Shown: piece by piece, positions 1 through 5,991 of the stretch
Layout of the letters: each line of letters begins with the position of its first letter
How positions within the stretch are numbered: position 1 is the stretch's first letter
From: Verrucomicrobiota bacterium
GTDB taxonomy: Bacteria; Verrucomicrobiota; Verrucomicrobiia; Opitutales; Seribacteraceae
DNA: 8,391 nt
Direction: 5' to 3'
Assembly: GCA_030830145.1 (NCBI GenBank)
Contig: JAURNO010000445.1
Coordinates: 1-8,391, forward strand
Notes under the pieces: generated by a model
The model's database searches: none
What the model was told of the DNA's origin: nothing
What the model saw: only the letters and a program-made list of their open reading frames with translations
Position numbers and translations under genes: made by a program

Positions 1-1235
1 ATAATGGGTAAGAGCCGTGTCACCAATTTAATATCGTCGTAATGGGCATGAATCGTACCGGTCAGACTGCCTTCCATGGATCGTGCGATTTCGATCATTT
101 GATTTTCATTCTTACACCGTACGATGATTGAGGCGGGTCCGAAAGCTTCCGTTCGGAGCCCCTTGTTTTCTATGAAATCCGGAGCCTTGATTTCGAAAAT
201 GCGACAAGACGCCTGCCATTCGTTTTCTTCCACTTGCTTATGGTTCGATGCAACCAAGTCCAGCGATGAAGAGAGTTCGGAGGTAATGGAATGATAGTTT
301 TTGAAAACCGATTGGTTGAGCATTTTGGCACTTTTTATTTGGCCGACTGCTTCCTTTATCCTTTCGAGGAAGGATTCCACTGCGGGAGATTCGATCAGGA
401 TCAGCAAGCCAGGTTTTGTGCACATTTGCCCGACAAATAAATTGACCGCCGCGACAAAGCCTTTGGCTATTTCCTCGCCAAATTCCTTCAATGCCTGAGG
501 CAGCACGAACACGGGGTTCAAACTTCCCATTTCAGCATGGAAGGGGATGGGGGACTTGCGCAGACTGGCAAGTTGATGAAGAGTTTGTCCTCCCTTGAGC
601 GAACCAGTGAATGCGACACATGTAGTTCGTGGATGCTCGATCAGGGCACGGGTGACGGAGTGTTCTATCCCATGAACCAGTTGGAACACATTTTCCGGCA
701 TCCTTGTTTCTCTTGAAGCTGTTTCGACCAAATCGGCCAGATTTTGGCAGGTTCTTGAATGCTCGGGGTGCGCTTTGACCACGACTGGGCAACCGACCGC
801 CAGAGCGGATGCCGTATCGGTACCGACGACGGATATGGCAAAAGGAAAATTGCATGCTCCGATTACAACGACTGGACCAACGGGTATGTTGGTGGTTTTC
901 ATTCCGGGTTTCGGAAGTGGTTGGCGTGCGGGGTCCGCTTGCTCCTTCACCTCATCCTTCCACTCCCCAAATTCGGCTAAGTCAGCAAACAATTCGAGCT
1001 CGGAAATAGTTCTTTTGAGTTCAAAATGAAGACGATCGTACCCCAATGAAGTTTCAGACTCAGCGAGTAGGACTAACTTATCTATCCTTTCTTTCAAGAG
1101 TTCTGCAATGGCACGAAGAAAGGAAGCTCGGTCCTTTCCTGATCGTTTTCGGAAGGACGAAAAGCACGACCAGGCACCCTCCATCGCCTCGTCGATTTCC
1201 AAGGGCGATGCGTCTGGGTATTCTCGTTCAGGCAT
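1..1235 (-). CDS. Aldehyde dehydrogenase, alpha-ketoglutarate semialdehyde (2,5-dioxovalerate) dehydrogenase-like, 3' end cut by window edge
   Basis: An uninterrupted minus-strand frame gives 411 codons from ATG at 1235 with no stop before the left edge, so roughly the last 100 residues are missing. Residues seen: the CNFPFA motif with Asn129, VVVKAHP with Lys154 (cofactor), FTGS at 209-212, AEMGSLNP with general-base Glu235, GQMCTKPG with catalytic Cys272, and EAFGP with Glu363. The GQxCTxPG, VKAHP and AEMGSxNP wording is typical of the NADP-type family that oxidises alpha-ketoglutaric semialdehyde to 2-oxoglutarate; the exact substrate is inferred. The start is forced, because the frame is closed 12 nt upstream by the stop of the glutamate dehydrogenase gene. 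A weak ribosome site (GGTGGA, 1241-1246) lies 5 nt before the ATG. As I recall the family, members begin about 30 residues earlier, so this N-terminus looks short. It is co-directional with, and probably co-transcribed with, the dehydrogenase gene. Confidence 0.85.
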   Translation of the reverse strand, partial: MPEREYPDASPLEIDEAMEGAWSCFSSFRKRSGKDRASFLRAIAELLKERIDKLVLLAESETSLGYDRLHFELKRTISELELFADLAEFGEWKDEVKEQADPARQPLPKPGMKTTNIPVGPVVVIGACNFPFAISVVGTDTASALAVGCPVVVKAHPEHSRTCQNLADLVETASRETRMPENVFQLVHGIEHSVTRALIEHPRTTCVAFTGSLKGGQTLHQLASLRKSPIPFHAEMGSLNPVFVLPQALKEFGEEIAKGFVAAVNLFVGQMCTKPGLLILIESPAVESFLERIKEAVGQIKSAKMLNQSVFKNYHSITSELSSSLDLVASNHKQVEENEWQASCRIFEIKAPDFIENKGLRTEAFGPASIIVRCKNENQMIEIARSMEGSLTGTIHAHYDDIKLVTRLLPI

Positions 1236-1247
1236 TTCTATCCACCG

Positions 1248-2663
1248 TTACAAATGCATACTTTCGTAGATGTCAGCGATTTTTCTTATCGCTAGGGCAT
1301 AAGCCGCCATCCTTCTGTCCGTAATTTTTTCGTTGCCGAGAAACTGCTCCTTGATTTCACCATATGACTCACGCATGGTATCTTCGAGACCGGAGCGCAC
1401 GAGGCTGATTTCATCTGGTCCGGTCAGGAGCTCTTTTCTCGACTGATCGTCCAATTCCTTGCCTATGCCACGCTCAATGGCATCGATGATTTTTTGGCCT
1501 TGGGTCTCTGCGAGTCGCCTATCCATTCGCCCAAAGCGGACGTGAGAGAGGTTTTTGAGCCACTCAAAGTAGGATACCGTAACCCCACCAGCGTTCAGAT
1601 AGGCATCTGGAATAATGAAAGTTCCTTTGTCGCAAAGAATCCGATCTGCCTCATAGGTCAAAGGACCATTGGCTGCTTCGGCAATTACTTTGGCCTGAAT
1701 GCGCTCGGCATTCAAATGATCTATGACACCCTCCATGGCGGCTGGAATTAGTATGTCGCAGGGATGTTCCAATAATTGTTTACCATTCTTAAAAAATTGA
1801 GCTTCCGGAAAGCCTTCTACTTTCCCATGTTCCTTCTTATAATTGGATACATCTTCAACATTGAGTCCATTTTCATTGAGTATGGCACCGTCTCTCTCCA
1901 AAATAGCAATGATATTGGCGCCGTCTTCTTCCTGAAGAAATTTGCAGGCATGATACCCCACGTTACCGAGGCCTTGGACGATGATTTTCTTGCCTTCCAA
2001 TGTTCCGCTTAGCTTTGCCAAGGCGAGGTCGTCGGCATTTCTGAACAACTCTTGAAGGCCATATTGAACACCCCGACCAGTTGCTTCAATTCGTCCGGCA
2101 ACCCCACCGAAATGTACGGGTTTGCCCGTAACGCATCCCCGGGCGTTGATGTCGGATGGATGGAGTTGTTGATACTCGTCGGCAATCCATGACATCATCC
2201 TTTGTCCCGTTCCCATATCGGGGGCAGGGACATTGAGTCCGGGACCAAGCAAGCCTCTTTTGTCCAACTCTTGGGCGAAACGTCGTGTAATGTGCTCAAG
2301 TTCGTCAATGCTGTACTTCTTGGGGTTGATCTTGAGTGCTCCTTTCGAGCCGGCGTAAGGAACGTTTACGATTGCGCATTTGTAGGTCATCAAGGCGGCG
2401 AGGGCTTCTACCTCCTGCTGATCGACAAAGGGGGCATAACGAAGTCCGCCCTTGGCGGGCAATGCGTGTTCGCTGTGGGTTGCCCGCCAACCTGTAAAGA
2501 TTTCATATCCACCCTCTAATTCAACCCCGAATTTCATTTCGCATATTGCGTTGCAAGTACGAATTTGTCGTGCCAAGCCCTTGGGTAATTTTAATGCATC
2601 TGCAGCTTTGTTGAAGCAAAGGTCTACACTCTCCAGGAAGGTGGTTGTTTCGGTATTATTCAT
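1248..2663 (-). CDS. gdhA: Glutamate dehydrogenase (Glu/Leu/Phe/Val dehydrogenase family)
   Basis: This 471-residue cytosolic enzyme should interconvert 2-oxoglutarate plus ammonium and L-glutamate with NAD(P)H. The N-terminal substrate domain shows KGGLRY (71-76), LMTYK with substrate-binding Lys95, PYAGSKGALKINP with catalytic Lys107, and PAPDM with Asp149. The Rossmann domain shows GLGNVG (231-236). An acidic residue (Glu256, in ILERDG) near the expected end of the second strand hints at NAD rather than NADP, which is an inference only. NAGGVTVSYFEW (357-368) is the family's C-terminal active-site segment. The PYAGSKGALKINP wording and the C-terminal region resemble the long, mitochondrial-like GDH group more than the 420-residue group. 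The ATG at 2661-2663 has a good ribosome site, AGGA at 2671-2674 with 7-nt spacing. It follows a terminator, so it should have its own promoter, but I see no convincing one in 2664-2730. The aldehyde dehydrogenase gene follows after 12 nt. Confidence 0.93.
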   Translation of the reverse strand: MNNTETTTFLESVDLCFNKAADALKLPKGLARQIRTCNAICEMKFGVELEGGYEIFTGWRATHSEHALPAKGGLRYAPFVDQQEVEALAALMTYKCAIVNVPYAGSKGALKINPKKYSIDELEHITRRFAQELDKRGLLGPGLNVPAPDMGTGQRMMSWIADEYQQLHPSDINARGCVTGKPVHFGGVAGRIEATGRGVQYGLQELFRNADDLALAKLSGTLEGKKIIVQGLGNVGYHACKFLQEEDGANIIAILERDGAILNENGLNVEDVSNYKKEHGKVEGFPEAQFFKNGKQLLEHPCDILIPAAMEGVIDHLNAERIQAKVIAEAANGPLTYEADRILCDKGTFIIPDAYLNAGGVTVSYFEWLKNLSHVRFGRMDRRLAETQGQKIIDAIERGIGKELDDQSRKELLTGPDEISLVRSGLEDTMRESYGEIKEQFLGNEKITDRRMAAYALAIRKIADIYESMHL

Positions 2664-2670
2664 CCTGTTG

Positions 2671-2674
2671 TCCT
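2671..2674 (-). promoter_or_regulatory. Ribosome binding site of the glutamate dehydrogenase gene
   Basis: AGGA on the minus strand, 7 nt before the ATG at 2663. It confirms the start and shows that this genome uses Shine-Dalgarno sites, in contrast with the two RRM genes next door. Confidence 0.6.
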
Positions 2675-2730
2675 GAAGGAATTTTCAACACGAATCAAAC
2701 AAGAAGATGCTGATTCATCTAAACAAACCA

Positions 2731-2759
2731 AAAAAAAGTCCGCCACTTGGCGGACTTTT
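2731..2759 (-). terminator. Rho-independent terminator of the RRM gene pair
   Basis: On the minus strand a stem GTCCGCC / GGCGGAC (2749-2755 with 2738-2744) closes a 4-nt loop (2745-2748). It is extended by four A-U pairs and followed by a run of seven U (2737-2731). It begins 23 nt after the stop of the second RRM gene. The plus-strand reading has only four T after the stem, so it mainly serves the minus strand. It separates the RRM unit from the glutamate dehydrogenase unit. Confidence 0.9.
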
Positions 2760-2782
2760 GAAAGTGAATGAGAATGGAATGC

Positions 2783-3055
2783 TTACCAATCAGATTGCCT
2801 CGGTGGGCGATCTTCACGAGGTTTCGCTTCGTTAACCTTGAGGTTCCGTCCGCCCATGTCAGTACCATTCATTGCTTCGATCGCCTTGTTCGCTTCATCG
2901 TCGTCATTCATGGTTACGAAGCCGAAGCCCTTTGAGCGACCAGAATGGCGATCTGAGATGATCGAAGCCTTTTCTACGTTTCCGTATGCGCCAAACGCAT
3001 CCGCTAATTCCTGGTCACTGACCGACCAAGGGAGATTACCCACATATATTTCCAT
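2783..3055 (-). CDS. Small RRM-domain RNA-binding protein, downstream copy
   Basis: A 90-residue protein that is almost entirely one RNA recognition motif. RNP2 is IYVGNL (3-8) and RNP1 is KGFGFVTM (42-49), with the aromatic RNA-contact residues Tyr4, Phe44 and Phe46 intact. The basic, proline-rich tail (PREDRPPRQSDW) is only about a dozen residues long, without the glycine-rich stretch seen in many cyanobacterial Rbp proteins. Known bacterial single-RRM proteins bind single-stranded RNA and are often cold-responsive or act on mRNA localisation or stability; the target here is unknown. It differs from the upstream copy at 8 of 90 residues. The ATG at 3055 has no visible Shine-Dalgarno site and an A/U-rich leader. 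It lies 34 nt after the first copy and just before a strong terminator, so the two form one transcript. Confidence 0.9.
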   Translation of the reverse strand: MEIYVGNLPWSVSDQELADAFGAYGNVEKASIISDRHSGRSKGFGFVTMNDDDEANKAIEAMNGTDMGGRNLKVNEAKPREDRPPRQSDW

Positions 3056-3089
3056 TGTATTTTGAGTTTAAAAATGAATTGTAAAGTTC

Positions 3090-3362
3090 TTACCAATTGT
3101 CTTTGCGAGGTGGTCGCTCTTCGCGAGGTCGGGCTTCGTTGACCTTGAGGTTCCGTCCGCCCATGTCAGAGCCATTCATTGCCTCAATTGCTTTGTTTGC
3201 TTCATCCGCATCGTTCATGGTTACGAAACCAAATCCTTTGGAGCGTCCTGAATCACGATCTGAAATGATCGAAGCCTTTTCTACGTTTCCGTATGCGCCA
3301 AACGCATCCGCTAATTCCTGATCACTGACCGACCAAGGGAGATTACCCACATATATTTCCAT
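3090..3362 (-). CDS. Small RRM-domain RNA-binding protein, upstream copy
   Basis: A 90-residue single-RRM protein with RNP2 IYVGNL (3-8), RNP1 KGFGFVTM (42-49) and a short charged tail (PREERPPRKDNW). It is about 91% identical to the gene immediately downstream. The frame stays open upstream to a TTG at 3479, which would add 39 residues. I reject that extension: both copies begin with the same MEIYVGNLPW at an ATG, the extra residues resemble nothing in the family, and the candidate promoter lies inside the extension. No Shine-Dalgarno site is near the ATG; the only AGGA-like string is over 20 nt upstream. It is probably an RNA chaperone or post-transcriptional regulator. Two near-identical copies in one transcript suggest a dosage effect or recent duplication. 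Confidence 0.9.
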   Translation of the reverse strand: MEIYVGNLPWSVSDQELADAFGAYGNVEKASIISDRDSGRSKGFGFVTMNDADEANKAIEAMNGSDMGGRNLKVNEARPREERPPRKDNW

Positions 3363-3397
3363 TGTACTATTTTTTCTGATTATCCTAGAACGCTCAT

Positions 3398-3427
3398 ATG
3401 ATAATGGACCGAAACCCTTGCTACCAA
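3398..3427 (-). promoter_or_regulatory. Candidate sigma70-like promoter of the RRM pair
   Basis: On the minus strand, TTGGTA (3422-3427) and TATCAT (3398-3403) are separated by 18 nt. They match the -35 consensus at 4 of 6 and the -10 consensus at 5 of 6. Transcription would start near 3390 and give a leader of about 28 nt before the ATG at 3362. This was picked by eye in AT-rich DNA, so it is tentative. Confidence 0.3.
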
Positions 3428-3586
3428 AAGGCGAATAAATGAGTAAGCATGACAGAAACGACTCGTAAATCAACAGCAAAAGAGAAAAGTTCCATCCATT
3501 GAAAATTCACATAAAGCTTGGATATTCTACTTTCGAAGAAACTTTCTCCTGGATCTACCGATTGCCGGATTTCTGATTAACTCGAA

Positions 3587-3605
3587 TGCTCGACGGTGCT
3601 CGACG
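3587..3605. repeat. Tandem 9-bp direct repeat TGCTCGACG x2
   Basis: TGCTCGACG at 3587-3595 is repeated exactly at 3597-3605 with one base between, giving a 10-bp period of about one helical turn. Two head-to-tail sites on one DNA face could be a regulator's binding site, but two copies may also be chance. Confidence 0.4.
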
Positions 3606-3772
3606 ACACACCCGTGATTTGTGGAGGAGAGTTCTGTCGAACTTCAACCGTTCAGTGACCAAAGATAGACTTCGGCATCACAAACCTCACGGATTCACTA
3701 TCTGAATGGCGAGGGGGGACTTCAAGAGAGAGTTCGCGTATGGTTCAATTGAATAAATTCGGTACTACTCTC

Positions 3773-3786
3773 AATAGAATTCTATT
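3773..3786. repeat. 14-bp perfect palindrome at an AT-rich/GC-rich junction
   Basis: AATAGAATTCTATT is perfectly self-complementary. A second perfect palindrome, TTCAATTGAA, lies 19 bp away at 3744-3753. Both are in AT-rich DNA just before the GC-rich block. They could be operator-like sites or simply reflect base composition. Confidence 0.4.
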
Positions 3787-3842
3787 TATGACTTTAATGT
3801 GACCCTGTCGGCGTTTCTTGGCACCCTGCTTATCGCCAATCG

Positions 3843-3855
3843 CCGTGCCGCACGG
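3843..3855. repeat. Short GC-rich hairpin
   Basis: CCGTG (3843-3847) pairs with CACGG (3851-3855) around a 3-nt loop. It lies about 70 nt downstream of the export operon's last stop. No T-run follows on either strand, so it is not a canonical intrinsic terminator, though it may stabilise the mRNA 3' end. Confidence 0.35.
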
Positions 3856-3927
3856 GGTTTCCCATTGACCAAATGTGGGCGGTGGGGGCGTTCATCAGGT
3901 TTTCGGCTAGAGTGCATCTATGCTTTT

Positions 3928-4455
3928 TTAACTAAAGTGATTAAGCAACCGACTGAATCTTTCTCCGGCAATCTGAATCCTGTTTAAAGTCGCGCTATCG
4001 ATGTCGTGTTCGAATTCCTTTTTGGTTTTGACTTCGGTGTTTTCGTAGGAAATCTTTGATGCTATGCCCCGCAACCTTGACGACAAAAAGAGGCTCATGG
4101 CCTTGTAAAACCTTCCTTCGAAGCCAGGTACTTCTAGGAAGCGGTCAGTGAGTGCCTCGTGACTAATAGATATGACAATGGCCGGTTCAGTCGCTTTCAC
4201 GTTTACCATCGGCGGCTCTTCTTCGATGAAGGACATTTCGCCCAGAATCTCACCATTTTTGATTTTTGCAAGGGAGGTTCCATCGGGTAAATCAATATCG
4301 AACCTGCCTCCCAATACCAAATAGATATCTTGAAGCTGAGTATTCGCCTGAATAAGAAAATCATTCGCCTGAATGGTCTTTTTGATCCCTATGTCAATCA
4401 ACCACTCGATGTCCTGGTCGTTAAAATCACCCAATATATGTAGTACTTTTCTCAT
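3928..4455 (-). CDS. Single-domain cyclic-nucleotide-binding-fold protein, export-operon partner
   Basis: A 175-residue soluble protein with one cNMP-binding beta-roll at about 5-110 (IYLVLGGRFDIDLPDG, GEILGEMSFIEEEPPMVNVKA) and a C-terminal helical part (110-175). No helix-turn-helix is visible, so it is not an ordinary Crp/Fnr activator. The phosphate-binding cassette keeps Gly72-Glu73, but the usual Arg-Ala-(Ser/Thr) is replaced by Pro82-Met-Val, so cAMP or cGMP binding is doubtful. A known cyanobacterial family with two cNMP domains (TIGR03896) travels with NHLP/NHLM transport operons; this protein has one domain and may be an analogue. It starts 24 nt after the TolC-like gene, with a good ribosome site (AGGGA, 4463-4467, 7-nt spacing). 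A role as a regulatory or docking subunit of the exporter is inferred from context. Confidence 0.85.
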   Translation of the reverse strand: MRKVLHILGDFNDQDIEWLIDIGIKKTIQANDFLIQANTQLQDIYLVLGGRFDIDLPDGTSLAKIKNGEILGEMSFIEEEPPMVNVKATEPAIVISISHEALTDRFLEVPGFEGRFYKAMSLFLSSRLRGIASKISYENTEVKTKKEFEHDIDSATLNRIQIAGERFSRLLNHFS

Positions 4456-4462
4456 TTTCGTT

Positions 4463-4467
4463 TCCCT
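4463..4467 (-). promoter_or_regulatory. Ribosome binding site of the cNMP-fold gene
   Basis: AGGGA on the minus strand, 7 nt before the ATG at 4455. It supports this start and shows that the gene is translated independently of the TolC-like gene. Confidence 0.6.
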
Positions 4468-4479
4468 GTGCGCGTGGTC

Positions 4480-5991
4480 TTATTCGATTAAATCCAGTTG
4501 GTATTTTTGTTTGACTAGGTTGAGACGGGTGAGTTCGACGTACATTTCTCTTTTAAGCAACTTCTCCTCTTCCATCAAAACGTCCGATTTGTCGTAAATG
4601 CCCAAAGGCCAAGCGGCCCTGATGTCGGCAAGCCTTTTCTTCTGCAATTCGAGCATTTCATATTGAAAGTCCAAGCTTCTCGCAGCTTGGCTCAATCTTA
4701 GTTTTTCCGAGCTGAATGAATTGGTCTGTCTTGTTACGAGACGTACCTTTTCGAGTTCGGATTTCCTGATCTCTTCACGGGCTTGTTCGAGTTTTCTTCG
4801 GGTGAGGTAACGATCAGTAATCGGAACCGTTAGGCTCAAGCCCAAAGTCAATTCCTGACCGTGTTTTTCAAAGCTGACCTTATTTTTACTTCGATGCCCA
4901 GCGCTTCCAATTAATTCCAGAACCGGAGAAAACCCAGTCTTGATTTCTTCGTACTTGCTTTGGGCTATATCGATTCCCGCTTGCCCCAAATTGGCGGACG
5001 ACGAATTTTCGGGATTGAAATCATTCTTGAACTCGAAATCATCCGGTACGACGAAATCTCTGTTCTTATTCCAAAAAGAAGGGTCGGCATTGAGCAAAAA
5101 GCCAATTTCAGCTTTAGCCACTTCAAGAGAATGAGCACTGTTTAGAATTTGAGCCCGAATACTCTCCATGTCTCGAAGGCTGTCGCTAAACAATATCCGA
5201 TCTACAATACCCGTCTTGAGTTTCTTTTCGAAGATGGCCAACTTTTCCTTTGATATTTCTTCGATTTTAGGCAGGAACTGCATTTGAGTCTGCGTTGACA
5301 CGGCACTGAAAAAAATATTTGTAAGATTTTTCAGTACCTTTTGTTCTTCTACATACAGTGTCCATTCTGCTTGGTTGACTTCATTTTTGACAACATCGAC
5401 TTCTTTTCGGTTCTTGTGCCCATCGTACAAAACCCATCTGCTTTCCAAACCATACGAAAAGGTATTGTAAGGTTTAGGTTCGGAATAAGTTTCGAATTGA
5501 GAAACCTTTCGGTAGTCATCGAATGAAACCTTTGCCTTAAGAGTCGGCATTCTTCCGAACTTGATTATGGGAATACCCTTTTTGCTGATTCGCAACTCAG
5601 TTTTTTTCAACAGAATATCGGGAGAATGCTTTAAGGCCAATTCTCTTAGGACGAATAAATTCCAGCCCTCTTTCATTAGGGTTTGATTCGAATCCTGTGA
5701 TGATAAATCTGACCCCGGTACGGATTCGGTAGAGCCGGAAATCTTTTTTGGAAAGGTCGTTGTGCCGTTTGAGTTTTCGATCTTTGCCGGTGTAGACATG
5801 GAATCGTTTTGATCTTTTTGTTTCAAATCTATTCTTTTGAGGAGTTTCCCCAATTTATCATCTACATTGCGTAATCTTTCCTCAATGTTTTCTTCATTTT
5901 GCTGAGACGAATTATTTATCGGCCTTTCTTGAGCAAAGAGAGAATGCATCGAGAGAATAACAAAATAATAAAATGGTCGTAAATAATTCAT
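4480..5991 (-). CDS. TolC-family outer-membrane efflux protein
   Basis: A 503-residue outer-membrane channel component that should complete a tripartite exporter with the ABC transporter upstream and an HlyD-type adaptor not in this window. Residues 1-20 form a signal peptide (hydrophobic FYYFVIL, likely cleavage after LFA before Gln21). There is no lipobox cysteine, so it is not a lipoprotein. Residues 34-61 look like a short charged coiled coil, followed by a Ser/Thr/Asn-rich linker to about 105. The two OEP repeats lie at about 110-300 and 335-500. They include strand-like segments (YGLESRWVLYDG; LTLGLSLTVPITDRY) and long helices (FFSAVSTQTQMQFLPKIEEI; RKLEQAREEIRKSELEKVR). The coiled coil plus linker is an extra N-terminal segment not found in E. 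coli TolC. The ATG overlaps the transporter stop (ATGA, 5988-5991), implying translational coupling. Confidence 0.9.
   Translation of the reverse strand: MNYLRPFYYFVILSMHSLFAQERPINNSSQQNEENIEERLRNVDDKLGKLLKRIDLKQKDQNDSMSTPAKIENSNGTTTFPKKISGSTESVPGSDLSSQDSNQTLMKEGWNLFVLRELALKHSPDILLKKTELRISKKGIPIIKFGRMPTLKAKVSFDDYRKVSQFETYSEPKPYNTFSYGLESRWVLYDGHKNRKEVDVVKNEVNQAEWTLYVEEQKVLKNLTNIFFSAVSTQTQMQFLPKIEEISKEKLAIFEKKLKTGIVDRILFSDSLRDMESIRAQILNSAHSLEVAKAEIGFLLNADPSFWNKNRDFVVPDDFEFKNDFNPENSSSANLGQAGIDIAQSKYEEIKTGFSPVLELIGSAGHRSKNKVSFEKHGQELTLGLSLTVPITDRYLTRRKLEQAREEIRKSELEKVRLVTRQTNSFSSEKLRLSQAARSLDFQYEMLELQKKRLADIRAAWPLGIYDKSDVLMEEEKLLKREMYVELTRLNLVKQKYQLDLIE

Larger units (their letters stand above)
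3363..3927. other. 565-nt intergenic region with no convincing gene
   Basis: This lies between the stop of the cyclic-nucleotide-fold gene and the first RRM start. The only open frames are short and look like no protein I know. I see no tRNA cloverleaf, no recognisable ncRNA and no terminator with a U-tract for the export operon. Contents: the candidate RRM promoter, a tandem 9-bp direct repeat (3587-3605), perfect palindromes at 3744-3753 and 3773-3786, and a GC-rich block at 3801-3910 (67 of 110 bases G or C) directly beside an AT-rich block at 3741-3800 (16 of 60). Confidence 0.6.

Noticed and set aside
532..855. 107-codon minus-strand open frame
   Set aside because: It overlaps the aldehyde dehydrogenase in another frame and has a composition typical of a shadow frame, with no recognisable motif.
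1..1235. Frameshifted or broken aldehyde dehydrogenase
   Set aside because: Manual translation gives one uninterrupted frame with all catalytic motifs in order. The only missing part is beyond the left edge.
3363..3479. A 39-residue N-terminal extension of the upstream RRM protein
   Set aside because: It begins with TTG, lacks a ribosome site, contains the candidate promoter, and is absent from the near-identical second copy.
3720..3760. GAGTTCGCGTATGGTTC resembling the edge of a group II intron domain V
   Set aside because: The paired second strand and GNRA-like loop of domain V are not present and no intron-encoded protein is nearby.
3773..3786. 14-bp palindrome as a recombination or attachment site
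   Set aside because: There is no duplicated core, integrase or mobile element in the window. An AT-rich palindrome of this size can arise by chance.
3799..3987. 62-codon plus-strand open frame starting with GTG
   Set aside because: It runs into the 3' end of the cNMP-fold gene on the opposite strand, has no ribosome site and matches nothing I know.
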